Notes under the pieces: model-generated
Database searches by the model: none
Seen by the model: only the letters and a program-made list of their open reading frames with translations
Told to the model about the DNA's origin: nothing
Shown: piece after piece, positions 42,205 to 51,501 of the stretch
Layout of the letters: every line of letters starts with the position of its first letter
Position numbering within the stretch: position 1 is the first letter of the stretch
NCBI GenBank assembly: GCA_030407315.1
Contig: JALQPE010000226.1
Location: 37,998 to 101,997 of the forward strand
DNA from: Asparagopsis taxiformis
Lineage: Eukaryota; Rhodophyta; Florideophyceae; Bonnemaisoniales; Bonnemaisoniaceae
Reading direction: 5' to 3'
DNA: 64,000 bases
Position numbers and translations under genes: made by a program

Positions 42205-45200
42205 GAGAGTGCTCGCTGGGATATCCTCCATCGATTTACAATGGTCGCGTCCGAACAAGACCCGGAGAAGGAATCGTTTCGAGATATCTCGCTGAACAGA
42301 AGTTGGTGGCGCATTTGAAAAATTGTTGAGAGCCAGGTTGAGCCTTCCCTTCCAGTGGTTTCCAAGTGCAGCCATCATTGCATCAAACTGCCTGTCAGCA
42401 CCTCCCGAACTTTCAAGTCCTCTTTTCATCTGTTGGTGGGTTGCTTCGAAGGAAAGTTCAGCCACCTGACGAGCATGGTTGAGTAGAGGAACCGTGTGTT
42501 CGAAAGCTTCAATGAGTCTATGCAAGTTTGGCTTATTGTCCAAAAGCTTCCTTGTCCTGAATCCCGTAGTCTTCTGTTCAACTTCATTTTGGTCGGCGTC
42601 AATTACCACAGAGCCGTCTCCTTTCAGTTTTCTTTTCTTTGATGGTACCGTACTCCTTTTTCTCGGAGGAACGGTTACGAGCAGGTCATCTACACGTTTT
42701 GCATAATCTTTCGAAAGCTGTTGCAGTTTTCGAAAACGCTTAGCTGCCGATAGTCCGGTCGCGCTCTGTACTGACTCTATGCCGTCAATATCGACACGAG
42801 GTAGAAAATAAGTAGCTGCGGCGATTGAGGATAGCAATCGAACAAGTTCTAGGGAAAGTTCTCTTTGCTTCTCGGAAGCTCGGATAGACCTTGCTCCAGA
42901 GCCTTCTGAAGACTCCCCGGACTGGAAGCTCAGAGCCAACCCAAAACAGTGATCTGCGACTAGAAGTAAGGCAAATCTGTCCGAGATTCCCATTGTATTT
43001 GTTTCACCCGAGGTGAAGTTATATATCCTCTTCTGGTTAGTGAGACCTAGGACGTGAAGGGCATCTACCATAAAACTTTCTGCCATCCTTCTACTACCAT
43101 CACTAGGCAGGCACGAAAAAGCATTGTCCAGGGCATCCTTAGCAAGCCCTTGGAGGAGGTGGTCGATCCCAATAAATGTGGAACGGTATGAATCAATAAT
43201 AGCGGGAACAACAGGGATGCTCACAGAATCCATACCAAGGGGTGTGCCAGATGGAACGAGGCCTTTAGACCTAGTTTCATCAAGCAGTTGCTCTATAAGA
43301 AGCATCGGAGTTTCAGTAGCGCTTTGCACTTTCCTCATTCCCAGGTATTTCATGATGCTCACCGTACTTTGTGATGACTGAACTGCCTGAGTTCTCTCTG
43401 AAGTACGGAATAGAGAATCCGAACTAGAATGAAGACTGGTGTCGTACCCGAACTGTGAATGTTTCCCGTGTTTACCTCCTCTGACGAAGAAACACAAGTG
43501 GCATGGACAATCTGCATTGTGTCCCATGACATCGAGAACATGGGAACATGCGGGATAGTCTGATACAAAACCGACAAAGTCCAGGAAAATGATGCAATCG
43601 TTACCCTCTGGATCTACGTCATGGAAACCAGTCGTACATCCCTGGATTATGTCGCGAGAGATATGTCGAAGAATATGGTTTGTACTTACACCGGGACCAG
43701 TGACACCGATAATACGCACTGCAGAACTATTTCGGCGACAGTCCAGGGGCAGCCCCATGGGGATCATATAACATCCTCCAGCACTACCACTCTTACCAGA
43801 GGCCTCATTGAAGTCATCGCAGTACAAAAGAAAAGGGTAGACATAGTATGTGGTGCCACAGTCGAGAACACCACGGATACTTGTCGGATGGCAGGGAAGG
43901 GTATTCGTGCCCTGACTCAATAAAATGACAATGTTAATCGCACGACTGCCACCGATATTAGTGTAAAGTCCTTCAGAATTGATGAAGAACATGAGTTTGC
44001 GAAATGGAGACGGGGGACCCGGAGAGCTGACTATAAGACCGACGATGAAAGGCTGCCCAGTAGTATACGTAAAGTTACATCCTGAAGCAGGAGATAAAAG
44101 TGTGAGATGATCTCCAGGTCGAGCGAATTGCTCAAAGGACTTTTTGCGGAGTACCAAACCAGGCCCGAAGGAGTGGGGAGAAACGGACTGCTGCTGATCA
44201 GAGGCCTTACTGTTGTTCACCCATGAAGAGGACGTGAAAGCCACGAAAGAATCTGAGTTGGAGGAAATTGATTTCTTCTGAAAGCAGGAGGCGGCTCTAG
44301 GGTCCAGATGGTTGGCTTGTTGACCAGTGGTAACTCGGACCTGGACAGTACCACCCCCGAAAGCAGTGATGGGTGTACCATCCATCTCCTCAGCACTGAG
44401 AGAGTGGTTTTGTCCTTTCACGAAGCGCTCTCTGAATTTCCCCAGATTCGACGTATATATGTTTCCATGTATAGTTGGTACCCCATCAGATTCGAATGAC
44501 TTGGAGGCTACGTTATGGCGCCAGGCAAGATCGAACAGTTCTGGAGTAGATATGTCTTCTCGGGCGTATTCACTTGGTGGAACGATTAGTACTGGTGCAG
44601 TTTGGCCAGCGGTGTTCTGTTCAATCTTGCTTCTTCGCAAAATGGCCTGAGATGCCATACGTGCTGCACTGCGGTCTACATTCACGGGGAAATACACCGT
44701 TTCCGAACGCAACCAGGCGTTGAAGAATAGCCATGGTCTAACTTTTCGGGTGATCGTAGAATAATGAGGTAGCCCTTTCTGAACGTGCTTTTCAGTTGAA
44801 CCCTTCCTTGCGAAATCGAACAAAACGCGATCTTCATTCAGATCTGCGGCAGTGCATTTCGTGGATCCGGTCAACTTCGCTACTGCATACAGAGTTGTCC
44901 ATTGCGTCATATATTGGCGTGCCTTGAGCGGATTCGAGGTATCCTCGATGAAAGAGGACGAGAGGAGAAGCTTCGATTGTGTCATTTCTTGTAGAAGAAG
45001 GTCTTCATCTTCAGCACACACATCATTAAATTCTGGATGTGTATCATCTTCATCAATATGGCCAGGATAATGTTCGGAACCTCCTCTTCTATCAGTTTCG
45101 ATGTCATGAGTAGGCCCCCTGGTCGCGTTCTCGCTGCATGGCACGGAAACGACTTCATCTTCAACAGTACTTAAAACTTGATGACCTTCCAAAGCAGGGG

Positions 45201-45525
45201 GAACGATATATTGGATACCATCGCTGTCTGCGAAGGCAATGCTACCTTCCTGCGGAAGTAGGCCTTCGGGAGACATCGAAGTAGGAACTACTTCGGAGGG
45301 GCTTTCCAGGGGTAATCGCAGACTAGGCTCGGATCCTGGTGCAGTAGCGAGTGAGTCAAGGGATGAGGCAACTCGATCGACTTTAAAGGGTCTCGAGTCA
45401 TCTTGCCGAAGTGCAAAAGGATCAGATACGGTTCTGGACGTCGAACGTCTAGATCGGTTATGGGGATGCGGAACAGTGTTGTAACGAAGGCGCAGACCGG
45501 AACGGGGCTTCCTTGGTCTTCCCAT
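42079..45525 (-). CDS. putative RNase H-fold (DDE-type) transposase, 3' end overwritten by arm C
   Basis: Starts at an ATG (45523-45525). The first residues GRPRKPRSG form an AT-hook-like basic patch, followed by about 200 disordered residues. Around residues 560-680 is the most structured part: LLYCDDFN...GGCYM, then FLDFVGFVSDYPA and a cysteine cluster CPCHLC. Near residue 1030 is ELSFEATHQQMKR. The order of an Asp-rich strand, a CxC..C insertion and a distal Glu fits transposases of the CACTA/Plavaka (CMC) type; I assign the superfamily only tentatively. A KKRKLK basic patch may be a nuclear signal. Native sequence ends at about 42205 (residue 1107); the last 41 residues are read from arm C. 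The gene was therefore truncated by the arm, unless the arm is its own terminus. Confidence 0.5.
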   Translation of the reverse strand: MGRPRKPRSGLRLRYNTVPHPHNRSRRSTSRTVSDPFALRQDDSRPFKVDRVASSLDSLATAPGSEPSLRLPLESPSEVVPTSMSPEGLLPQEGSIAFADSDGIQYIVPPALEGHQVLSTVEDEVVSVPCSENATRGPTHDIETDRRGGSEHYPGHIDEDDTHPEFNDVCAEDEDLLLQEMTQSKLLLSSSFIEDTSNPLKARQYMTQWTTLYAVAKLTGSTKCTAADLNEDRVLFDFARKGSTEKHVQKGLPHYSTITRKVRPWLFFNAWLRSETVYFPVNVDRSAARMASQAILRRSKIEQNTAGQTAPVLIVPPSEYAREDISTPELFDLAWRHNVASKSFESDGVPTIHGNIYTSNLGKFRERFVKGQNHSLSAEEMDGTPITAFGGGTVQVRVTTGQQANHLDPRAASCFQKKSISSNSDSFVAFTSSSWVNNSKASDQQQSVSPHSFGPGLVLRKKSFEQFARPGDHLTLLSPASGCNFTYTTGQPFIVGLIVSSPGPPSPFRKLMFFINSEGLYTNIGGSRAINIVILLSQGTNTLPCHPTSIRGVLDCGTTYYVYPFLLYCDDFNEASGKSGSAGGCYMIPMGLPLDCRRNSSAVRIIGVTGPGVSTNHILRHISRDIIQGCTTGFHDVDPEGNDCIIFLDFVGFVSDYPACSHVLDVMGHNADCPCHLCFFVRGGKHGKHSQFGYDTSLHSSSDSLFRTSERTQAVQSSQSTVSIMKYLGMRKVQSATETPMLLIEQLLDETRSKGLVPSGTPLGMDSVSIPVVPAIIDSYRSTFIGIDHLLQGLAKDALDNAFSCLPSDGSRRMAESFMVDALHVLGLTNQKRIYNFTSGETNTMGISDRFALLLVADHCFGLALSFQSGESSEGSGARSIRASEKQRELSLELVRLLSSIAAATYFLPRVDIDGIESVQSATGLSAAKRFRKLQQLSKDYAKRVDDLLVTVPPRKRSTVPSKKRKLKGDGSVVIDADQNEVEQKTTGFRTRKLLDNKPNLHRLIEAFEHTVPLLNHARQVAELSFEATHQQMKRGLESSGGADRQFDAMMAALGNHWKGRLNLALNNFSNAPPTSVQRDISKRFLLRVLFGRDHCKSMEDIPASTLVCVLGNGRGRPQPLVHLVLLGGRPCSPVFLDVRLEPDVHAV

Positions 45526-45858
45526 GAAGTGACAACTGAGAATCTGAAGGTGTTCTAAGATGGAAATGGATTCAGAGACAGTGGATGGTTTCGATTAGGA
45601 CGAAATCGTTTGGTCAACCATAAGTTGAGGGCAGTCTGGTACTGAGTAGTCACTCACATAATACCGTTACAAGAGTTTTTCATATTACGTAATACGATTC
45701 CGTAATACCTGAAGCGAACAGTAAAATTTCAATGTCGAATAGGATTCCTTTAATAGTACTCTATTCGACATTCGCTGAACAGTGAGAAAGACATGTTGCG
45801 AGATGCTGAAATTTCGTAACTTTTGAGGTGCGAAAATTACTGGAAAAAAATTGAACGT
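45526..45858. other. upstream region of the transposase-like gene
   Basis: Contains a 12-bp perfect inverted repeat AATGTCGAATAG...CTATTCGACATT (about 45731-45772) embedded in a larger imperfect palindrome. No gene. Confidence 0.45.
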
Positions 45859-45992
45859 AATTTTTGGAGCCCGAAAAATTACCAAATTTTATCATCCACG
45901 GAAAAGGCGCTGTGGAGGTGTTCTGGTCGTTGGTAGCAGTGCCAAGGCACACCTGAGCAGTAGTATGAGAGGTCCCAAACCTTTGTTCTAGC
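45859..45992 (+). repeat. left inverted repeat flanking the intact ParB-like/oxygenase gene
   Basis: Contains TTACCAAATTTTATCATCC, GCGCTGTGGAGGTGTTCTGG, GTGCCAAGGCACACC and CCTTTGTTCTAGC. It is the reverse complement of 50729-50863 with few differences. Confidence 0.8.
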
Positions 45993-46282
45993 CTACTTCT
46001 ACTCTGCTTTAAAATATGATAGAACTGTAACTGTAACTAAAAGCTAGACAAGTATCTACGAGAAGGGAGGTGTACATGGAGGAAGGGACAGGACAGGTAT
46101 ATTTCAATATCACGCTCTGTTTGTTCAGCTCAGGTTGGCTGGGAGAGTTGATGTATAGAATGAAAAAAGAGACGGTTTATGAAGACATATCGTAAAGTTA
46201 TGGAATAGTCAACTGGTTGCAGCAAGCAACAGAATCGTTGAAATACGAGAGATCAACTAATGTCTACGGTAACTAACAGATT

Positions 46283-49200
46283 CTAGACTTCCATGTAATC
46301 CTCCCCAGAACTGCCAGCTGAAGAAGAGCTGGTATCACTCTCGACGTCGTGGGGTAACTCGTACATATCTGGCCTTGCGACCGGACGCGAGTCCTTCAAC
46401 GGTGCATAGACTACATCGTTGACTAAGACCGATGTTTCCCGAATTGCCATGGTGTGGGCCCTAATATGATGAGGATAAACCATCTTGTATTTCTTCCCAA
46501 GCTTGGTTTTCATCAGCTCGTGATCTTTCCATCCCGGGCCGCTGTGCTCGAGGTCCCCACGACATACTATAACAGAATACGGTGGGATCCATACCAATTC
46601 TGGCTTGAGCAGGGGAAATATGGCGGCTGCAGATCGATGGGGAGCGTTAAGGAATGCATGGCTTCGCGGCCGTACAATAAGTGGAGTGCCCATTGCACCA
46701 GTAGCGATGAATGAATAATCCGGAAATGGAATAGGAGTCCCGTTGAAGCGGTTTTCGTCTTCTAACGGAGGACCAGGGTTGACGAAGTCGAGATGTGGGA
46801 CTTGGCGCTCGCAACGAGATCCAGTTAGAAGCAACCTGAGCCCTGTCTTCCCGAACTGGAGCTTTGGGCCTTTTTCAAATCCGTCCAGAGACGGAGTTGA
46901 ATCCTCTAGATGCAACTTTTCTGCTATGATAGCAAAGAAAACATCCAAGGCCGCCTTGTCTCTCGCGAGAGTGGAAGTAGAATCCTTTTCCAGATCTTCC
47001 ACTACAGCCTTGCATGGGGTCATGAACCTTTGTTCATCCGGGCCACCACGCGCATCCTGGTCGGAAGAACCCGAATTCAGAATGGGCCCCCAAGCACCAT
47101 CCTGCCCATCTACGAACATGTTACAAAACGAGTCGAGGAGTTTGTGGATAGTAGAGCTGAGCTCGGATGGTTGTAGGATGCCGTCAAGGACGACATAACC
47201 AAGAGAGTCCAATCGGGCCCTGGCACGCTCGAAGTAAACCAATCTTGAAGAACTTGTATCCCCTGCCACGGACTCGATATCCTGCTGAAACTCTTCCACC
47301 TCACCCTCCGTTACATGAAATCCCGAGCGGTGTTCCGGATGCAGCAAACTGGAAATGGAACGCACCATTGAAGCAGCCTCCTCTACAGAGGTATGACTGG
47401 TGAGAAATGATGGGGGCTCAGGTTGCTGATCCTCGTACCGATGTACTTTGAAACCTTTGGATTGCAACCTCGTAGGAGTGATTTGATCCTCGTCTTCTTT
47501 TTCTTCTCCGGAGTCTTCATTGCCGTCCATGCTTCCTCCCTCATCATTACCTTGCTTGACTTGCTTTAAAGCAATTGCTGCTTTCTTCGTCTTCTTTGTT
47601 CCAGAGGCAGACCGAGGAGTAACCGAAGGAGTAGATGGGGAATCAAGTGACGCGATGTGCTCAGCAATAGCAGCAGATCTAGCCTTTGAACGAGTAAGAC
47701 GGGAAGGGAAAGAGAGAGATTGGGGGGATGATATAGCTCGCCGCTTCGCGGGTGGAGCTCCTGGAGAAGAAGGAAATTTCCTCTTCGCCCCCGTCTGTTG
47801 AGGAGCGGGTTCAGAGGGCTGCTGAGGTTTTTCCACCGAATCAGTACTGGAACTGGCCTTCGCATATGGGTTGAAGTCATCCCCTTCCCAGGCTTCCTGT
47901 TCCGTTACTCCCGCTGGCGGCTTCCAAGATGGTGGGTCACCATCTTTCCCACCATCGTAACATTTCCTGGAACAAACGAAGACCATATCACGCTCCCCTG
48001 CAGCGAGGTACTTCCTTGGGATGAGATGATGCACTCGCGCATAGTCACATAGATTGTGAACCGGATTAATTCCGCAAGCGGTGCATTTATGAACAGCGGC
48101 ACTTCCAGGAAAAGCGCAGTAATCTCCCAAAGAGCATGGAAACGGGCGTGGAGTAGTACTGTCACGCGGTATGCGGCTGACTGTGATGTTAGATACAGTC
48201 TTACTTGCTCCCTTCGACGCTGAATCCGGAGCTTTCTGAACTTCTGTGCCATCTTCCGCACCATCCGCACCAATTTCATTCCGTGAAGAGGGAGTGGAAT
48301 GCGCGTCGGGTGGTTCAGAACGGTTCTCGTCCTCGGAGCCCAGTTGCTCGGGATGTGGAGAATCTGCATCCTTTTCAGGTGCATCCTCCTCAGGTGCATC
48401 CTTGGAAATCTCCATGTCGTCATCCGACCCAGCGCTGGTTTCGGGTATCACCTGTTTTGATGCGGGAGTGGACGGTAGTTCCTCGACGGTCTCGTCGATA
48501 ACGACGTCATCAGAAGAGATGGGGATTGGGAGAGGTTCCATGATAACGTCTTCGAATTGGGTTAAACGACGTTCATGTCTCGAAGCACCCGTAGTCTTCG
48601 TCGCTGGTTGAGCAGCACCAGTCCACTGCGAAGCTTGCATAATAGCTTGAGTGACTGGTTCGCCACCTTGGCGCTTGTCTTGAACCCCCTTGTTTTCTCC
48701 ATTGCCGTCTTCTTCTTCATCCGGGCCGTGTGATTCGGATGAAACCTGGCGAGTGGACTGAATTCCAAAGCGGTCTCGAAGAACGGATCGAAAACTCTCC
48801 AGCCGTGCCTCCTGGTTTTCGGGTTTCCTCGGCACGGGCTCTTCCTCGTATTGAATCATACGTTTGTAGACGGATTTCCACGTTGGTATCATATCCGTTC
48901 CGTCTGATTCCAAGTCTTCGAGGTCAGCGATGTCTTCGGTCGACAGGTTACTGGCACGTGCCATCTCACGAATGACTTCGTAATATTGTTGAATGTAGGT
49001 CAAGTACGTCCGAAGGTCGAAAGACGGGACACGACCGAAGGTGGGAAGCAGTTGGACATTGCGGTAGTGAATGCACTTGACCATTAGCTCACTGGCACGA
49101 TCCTCCGCCCTTGTAAAAGCAGTGTCCTTGAGAATTAAAAGACTGATTCCAACTTCGTTTTCCTTTCTTCCTGAGGAAGCCTTGTACGCAGCGTATGTGC

Positions 49201-49879
49201 GGGGTGAACGCCTCATGTTCAACGCCACATTCACTATAGAAGATACCGTGCTCTTCTTCAGAATACCGCTGAAGTGGCGCTGGAAGAACCAGTTCGCAAC
49301 CTGTGATGCAGGCATATCAGCGACAGTTCTTTCACCGGGTCGGGCATATTTAACATTGCAGTTATAAATGCTAATGATCGCGTGGATACGATCTCGAACT
49401 GTGGTCGGTAACACCGTGTGGACGAGTTCATTCAAACGCTGACTGAGGTATAGCATGTCCTCCATTGTCATCTTTTCTCCGTCAGGTCTTTGAGCTTCTT
49501 GTACTGGGGCATTGTCAACCACAGACGCCAAACGTTCCACCCCTTTTTCTTTGCATCGTAAAAGAGCACGGCGACTATGGAGTCCGTCCACGATGTAATA
49601 GCGGCTTCCACTGGATTGGTAGGGTAAGGAAACAACTGTGATACATCCCACCGCAGAGGTCTGGAAGCCTTCCATAACCATCTTGCGGAACAACAAGTCA
49701 ACATTAGAGTCGTCAACTTCCCGGGATGTTTCATCGGGGACGTATATGTCCAGAATAGGCAACTTGATCATCTTGAAAACGTAATTCGACAACGAAGAAG
49801 CAACGGAGCGTGACATCGCAGGAATGACTAGTTGACGTGCGCTGGAAGAAGCTTCCCCTCGGCGGGGACGTAGGCTCAT
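46283..49879 (-). CDS. ParB-like / zinc-finger / 2OG-Fe(II) oxygenase fusion protein
   Basis: I place the start at the ATG 49877-49879 (MSLRPRRG), giving about 1198 residues; the frame is open further upstream to a TTG at 49951 without another ATG in better context. Residues about 35-300 are a ParB/Srx-like domain with YYIVDGLHSRRALL (residues about 95-107), the D-G-x-H loop of that fold, plus helical sequence. About 320-580 is an acidic, disordered linker. About 580-645 is a Cys/His cluster (CSLGDYC...CTAC...HNLC...H...CSRKC), consistent with a PHD/RING-like zinc finger. A basic Ser/Pro-rich linker follows. About 890-1130 is a 2-oxoglutarate/Fe(II) oxygenase core: PHLDF (H 46793-46795, D 46787-46789), RPRSHAFL and the distal His in DLEHSGPGW (46544-46546). 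Members of this oxygenase superfamily oxidise DNA bases, proteins or small molecules; a nucleic-acid or chromatin substrate is inference from the ParB-like and zinc domains. It is flanked by inverted repeats and divergent from the methyltransferase-SET gene. Confidence 0.75.
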   Translation of the reverse strand: MSLRPRRGEASSSARQLVIPAMSRSVASSLSNYVFKMIKLPILDIYVPDETSREVDDSNVDLLFRKMVMEGFQTSAVGCITVVSLPYQSSGSRYYIVDGLHSRRALLRCKEKGVERLASVVDNAPVQEAQRPDGEKMTMEDMLYLSQRLNELVHTVLPTTVRDRIHAIISIYNCNVKYARPGERTVADMPASQVANWFFQRHFSGILKKSTVSSIVNVALNMRRSPRTYAAYKASSGRKENEVGISLLILKDTAFTRAEDRASELMVKCIHYRNVQLLPTFGRVPSFDLRTYLTYIQQYYEVIREMARASNLSTEDIADLEDLESDGTDMIPTWKSVYKRMIQYEEEPVPRKPENQEARLESFRSVLRDRFGIQSTRQVSSESHGPDEEEDGNGENKGVQDKRQGGEPVTQAIMQASQWTGAAQPATKTTGASRHERRLTQFEDVIMEPLPIPISSDDVVIDETVEELPSTPASKQVIPETSAGSDDDMEISKDAPEEDAPEKDADSPHPEQLGSEDENRSEPPDAHSTPSSRNEIGADGAEDGTEVQKAPDSASKGASKTVSNITVSRIPRDSTTPRPFPCSLGDYCAFPGSAAVHKCTACGINPVHNLCDYARVHHLIPRKYLAAGERDMVFVCSRKCYDGGKDGDPPSWKPPAGVTEQEAWEGDDFNPYAKASSSTDSVEKPQQPSEPAPQQTGAKRKFPSSPGAPPAKRRAISSPQSLSFPSRLTRSKARSAAIAEHIASLDSPSTPSVTPRSASGTKKTKKAAIALKQVKQGNDEGGSMDGNEDSGEEKEDEDQITPTRLQSKGFKVHRYEDQQPEPPSFLTSHTSVEEAASMVRSISSLLHPEHRSGFHVTEGEVEEFQQDIESVAGDTSSSRLVYFERARARLDSLGYVVLDGILQPSELSSTIHKLLDSFCNMFVDGQDGAWGPILNSGSSDQDARGGPDEQRFMTPCKAVVEDLEKDSTSTLARDKAALDVFFAIIAEKLHLEDSTPSLDGFEKGPKLQFGKTGLRLLLTGSRCERQVPHLDFVNPGPPLEDENRFNGTPIPFPDYSFIATGAMGTPLIVRPRSHAFLNAPHRSAAAIFPLLKPELVWIPPYSVIVCRGDLEHSGPGWKDHELMKTKLGKKYKMVYPHHIRAHTMAIRETSVLVNDVVYAPLKDSRPVARPDMYELPHDVESDTSSSSAGSSGEDYMEV

Positions 49880-49951
49880 GGTTGGGATCGCAAGGAGGGT
49901 CGAATAGTTGACGATTGAAACGGTACCAGAGTAACGCGGTATGCCTTTCAA

Positions 49952-50436
49952 GTAGCAGGGGAGTAGTAATCAGCTAGCCAGCGAGGGACAATGTATTAAC
50001 AACAAATTTGTTCAACTGGGAGGACACCAAAACTGTGCGTAAAAATTCAGACCGCGCGAGCGGTTTCTATTGGCGCATGGTCCAACCTGAATCGAATAAA
50101 CGGTCATAGCGCCAGTTCGAATAAAAATGTTAATTTCGGTAATTTTGCAATCTCGAAAAGTTACCGAACTACATACACCTTTCATGACTCGTATATTATC
50201 AATAAGAAAAGAAGAAATGGAAACTGACTCTATCTCAGCAAGTATTAATACAACGGAAGTAGTCCTGAACCATTCATGACTTGTTCCAGTTAGTCAATGT
50301 TCTTCAGACATGTGCCGGATGCAGCTACACGAACCGTTTATTGAGCCTCACACCCTTTTATTTCTCCTACCTACCTTTTCCGCGCAGTGCTGAAGTGTCA
50401 GTATCTTTTTGTTCTCGTTAGATATAACGGTACTCA
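49952..50436. other. 5' flank of the ParB-like/oxygenase gene
   Basis: No gene. A weak palindrome TTCGGTAATTTT...AAAAGTTACCGAA at 50134-50169 resembles the hairpin in the flanking inverted repeats. Confidence 0.35.
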
Positions 50437-50546
50437 GGTGTGCCTTGGCACTGCTACCAACGACCAGAACACCTCCACAGCGCCTTTTCCGTAGATGATA
50501 AATTTGGTAATTTTTGGCCCAAAAAATTACCAAATTTTATCATCTC
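50437..50546 (+). repeat. extra internal copy of the flanking inverted repeat
   Basis: Same orientation as the right repeat: GTGTGCCTTGGCACTGC...GACCAGAACACCTCC...GATGATAAATTTGG, ending with its own palindrome at about 50496-50545. The outer GCTAGAACAAAGG part is absent. Confidence 0.7.
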
Positions 50547-50728
50547 CCAAATCGTCCGTTCTGACCACCACGGCAGCCTTTCTGCTCGCCACCAAACCCA
50601 CTCCAACACTCTCTACGTCTTCATCTACCTATCTGAACCGACCTCAATACACCTCACTCCGCGTCTTTCTATGCCCGTCCGGCTATCATTTACTGTTATA
50701 CCATTTTTTGAAAGCTGGGCCGAAGTGA

Positions 50729-50876
50729 GCTAGAACAAAGGTTGGGGACCTTCCATACCACTCCTTAGGTGTGCCTTGGCACTACTACCAACGACCAGAA
50801 CACCTCCACAGCGCCTTTCCGTGGATGATAAAATTTGGTAATTTTTTGGGCTCCAAAAATTACCAAATTTTATCAT
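50729..50876 (-). repeat. right inverted repeat with terminal palindrome
   Basis: Matches 45859-45992 inverted. It ends in a near-perfect palindrome of about 53 bp (50824-50876) with arms GATGATAAAATTTGGTAATT and its complement, centred on a GGGCTCC-type core. The left copy retains only one arm of this palindrome. Confidence 0.8.
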
Positions 50877-50921
50877 CTCCGAAATCGCCTGTTCGCGTTC
50901 GTTCGCTGCTGTCCCACCCAT

Positions 50922-50965
50922 TGCCACTTGTGGGAAATTGCGCGCGCAATTTCCCACAAGTGGCA
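50922..50965. repeat. perfect 44-bp palindrome
   Basis: The left arm TGCCACTTGTGGGAAATTGC (then GC) meets its exact reverse complement with no loop; the centre is GCGC/GCGC at 50943/50944. It lies in the intergenic region between the divergent ParB-like/oxygenase and methyltransferase-SET genes. Confidence 0.9.
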
Positions 50966-51000
50966 CGTCTCGAATTATAGCGCTATAATTCGAGACGTGC
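50963..51000. repeat. perfect 38-bp palindrome
   Basis: The arm GCACGTCTCGAATTATAGC and its exact complement, no loop. It overlaps the preceding palindrome by three bases, forming a tandem of two different perfect palindromes. Confidence 0.9.
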
Positions 51001-51501
51001 GCCCCTTCACGCTCAATTCCATCGATCCGCTCCGGTATTAATATCATGAGAACCGTTCTAGAAGGGGTGTGGGATGTCTTCCACGAAAATTGTATTTTGC
51101 ATAGACAGTGAATGAGGTGTGAACGGGTGGAAGCAGTGTATTAGCCAGCTTAGAGTCCTCCGCAGTAGACCCCGATTTCACTAATACGATACTTCCAACC
51201 GTTCAGTTCGGATTCTCATAGTTTCATGGACAACCCTTGTAATGTCAGGTGCTCACATGCATGTCCTCGCGACCTCTCCATAGCACTTTACAGATTGTTC
51301 CGAGGAATGCACAAATTACGATTTCAAATTTGCGGTCCTTTTCTTACCAGCACCTCCGCTGCCACCGACGCATCGACCTCATTTCGGATTCTGCCTTCTT
51401 CTTTTCCTCTTCTATTGCTATATTCAAGGCGCGATGGTTGATACAATGAAACTGGGGCTGTTATCTCTGCAAGCGAGCGTGGCCCCACCAATCCAGGGGA
51501 C
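51001..51501. other. 5' region of the methyltransferase-SET gene
   Basis: The methyltransferase frame is open back to a TGA at 51439-51441 with no ATG between. A short frame (51226-51441) in the same phase precedes that stop. Either a 5' exon lies here and is spliced to the main frame, or translation starts at a downstream ATG. Confidence 0.4.
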
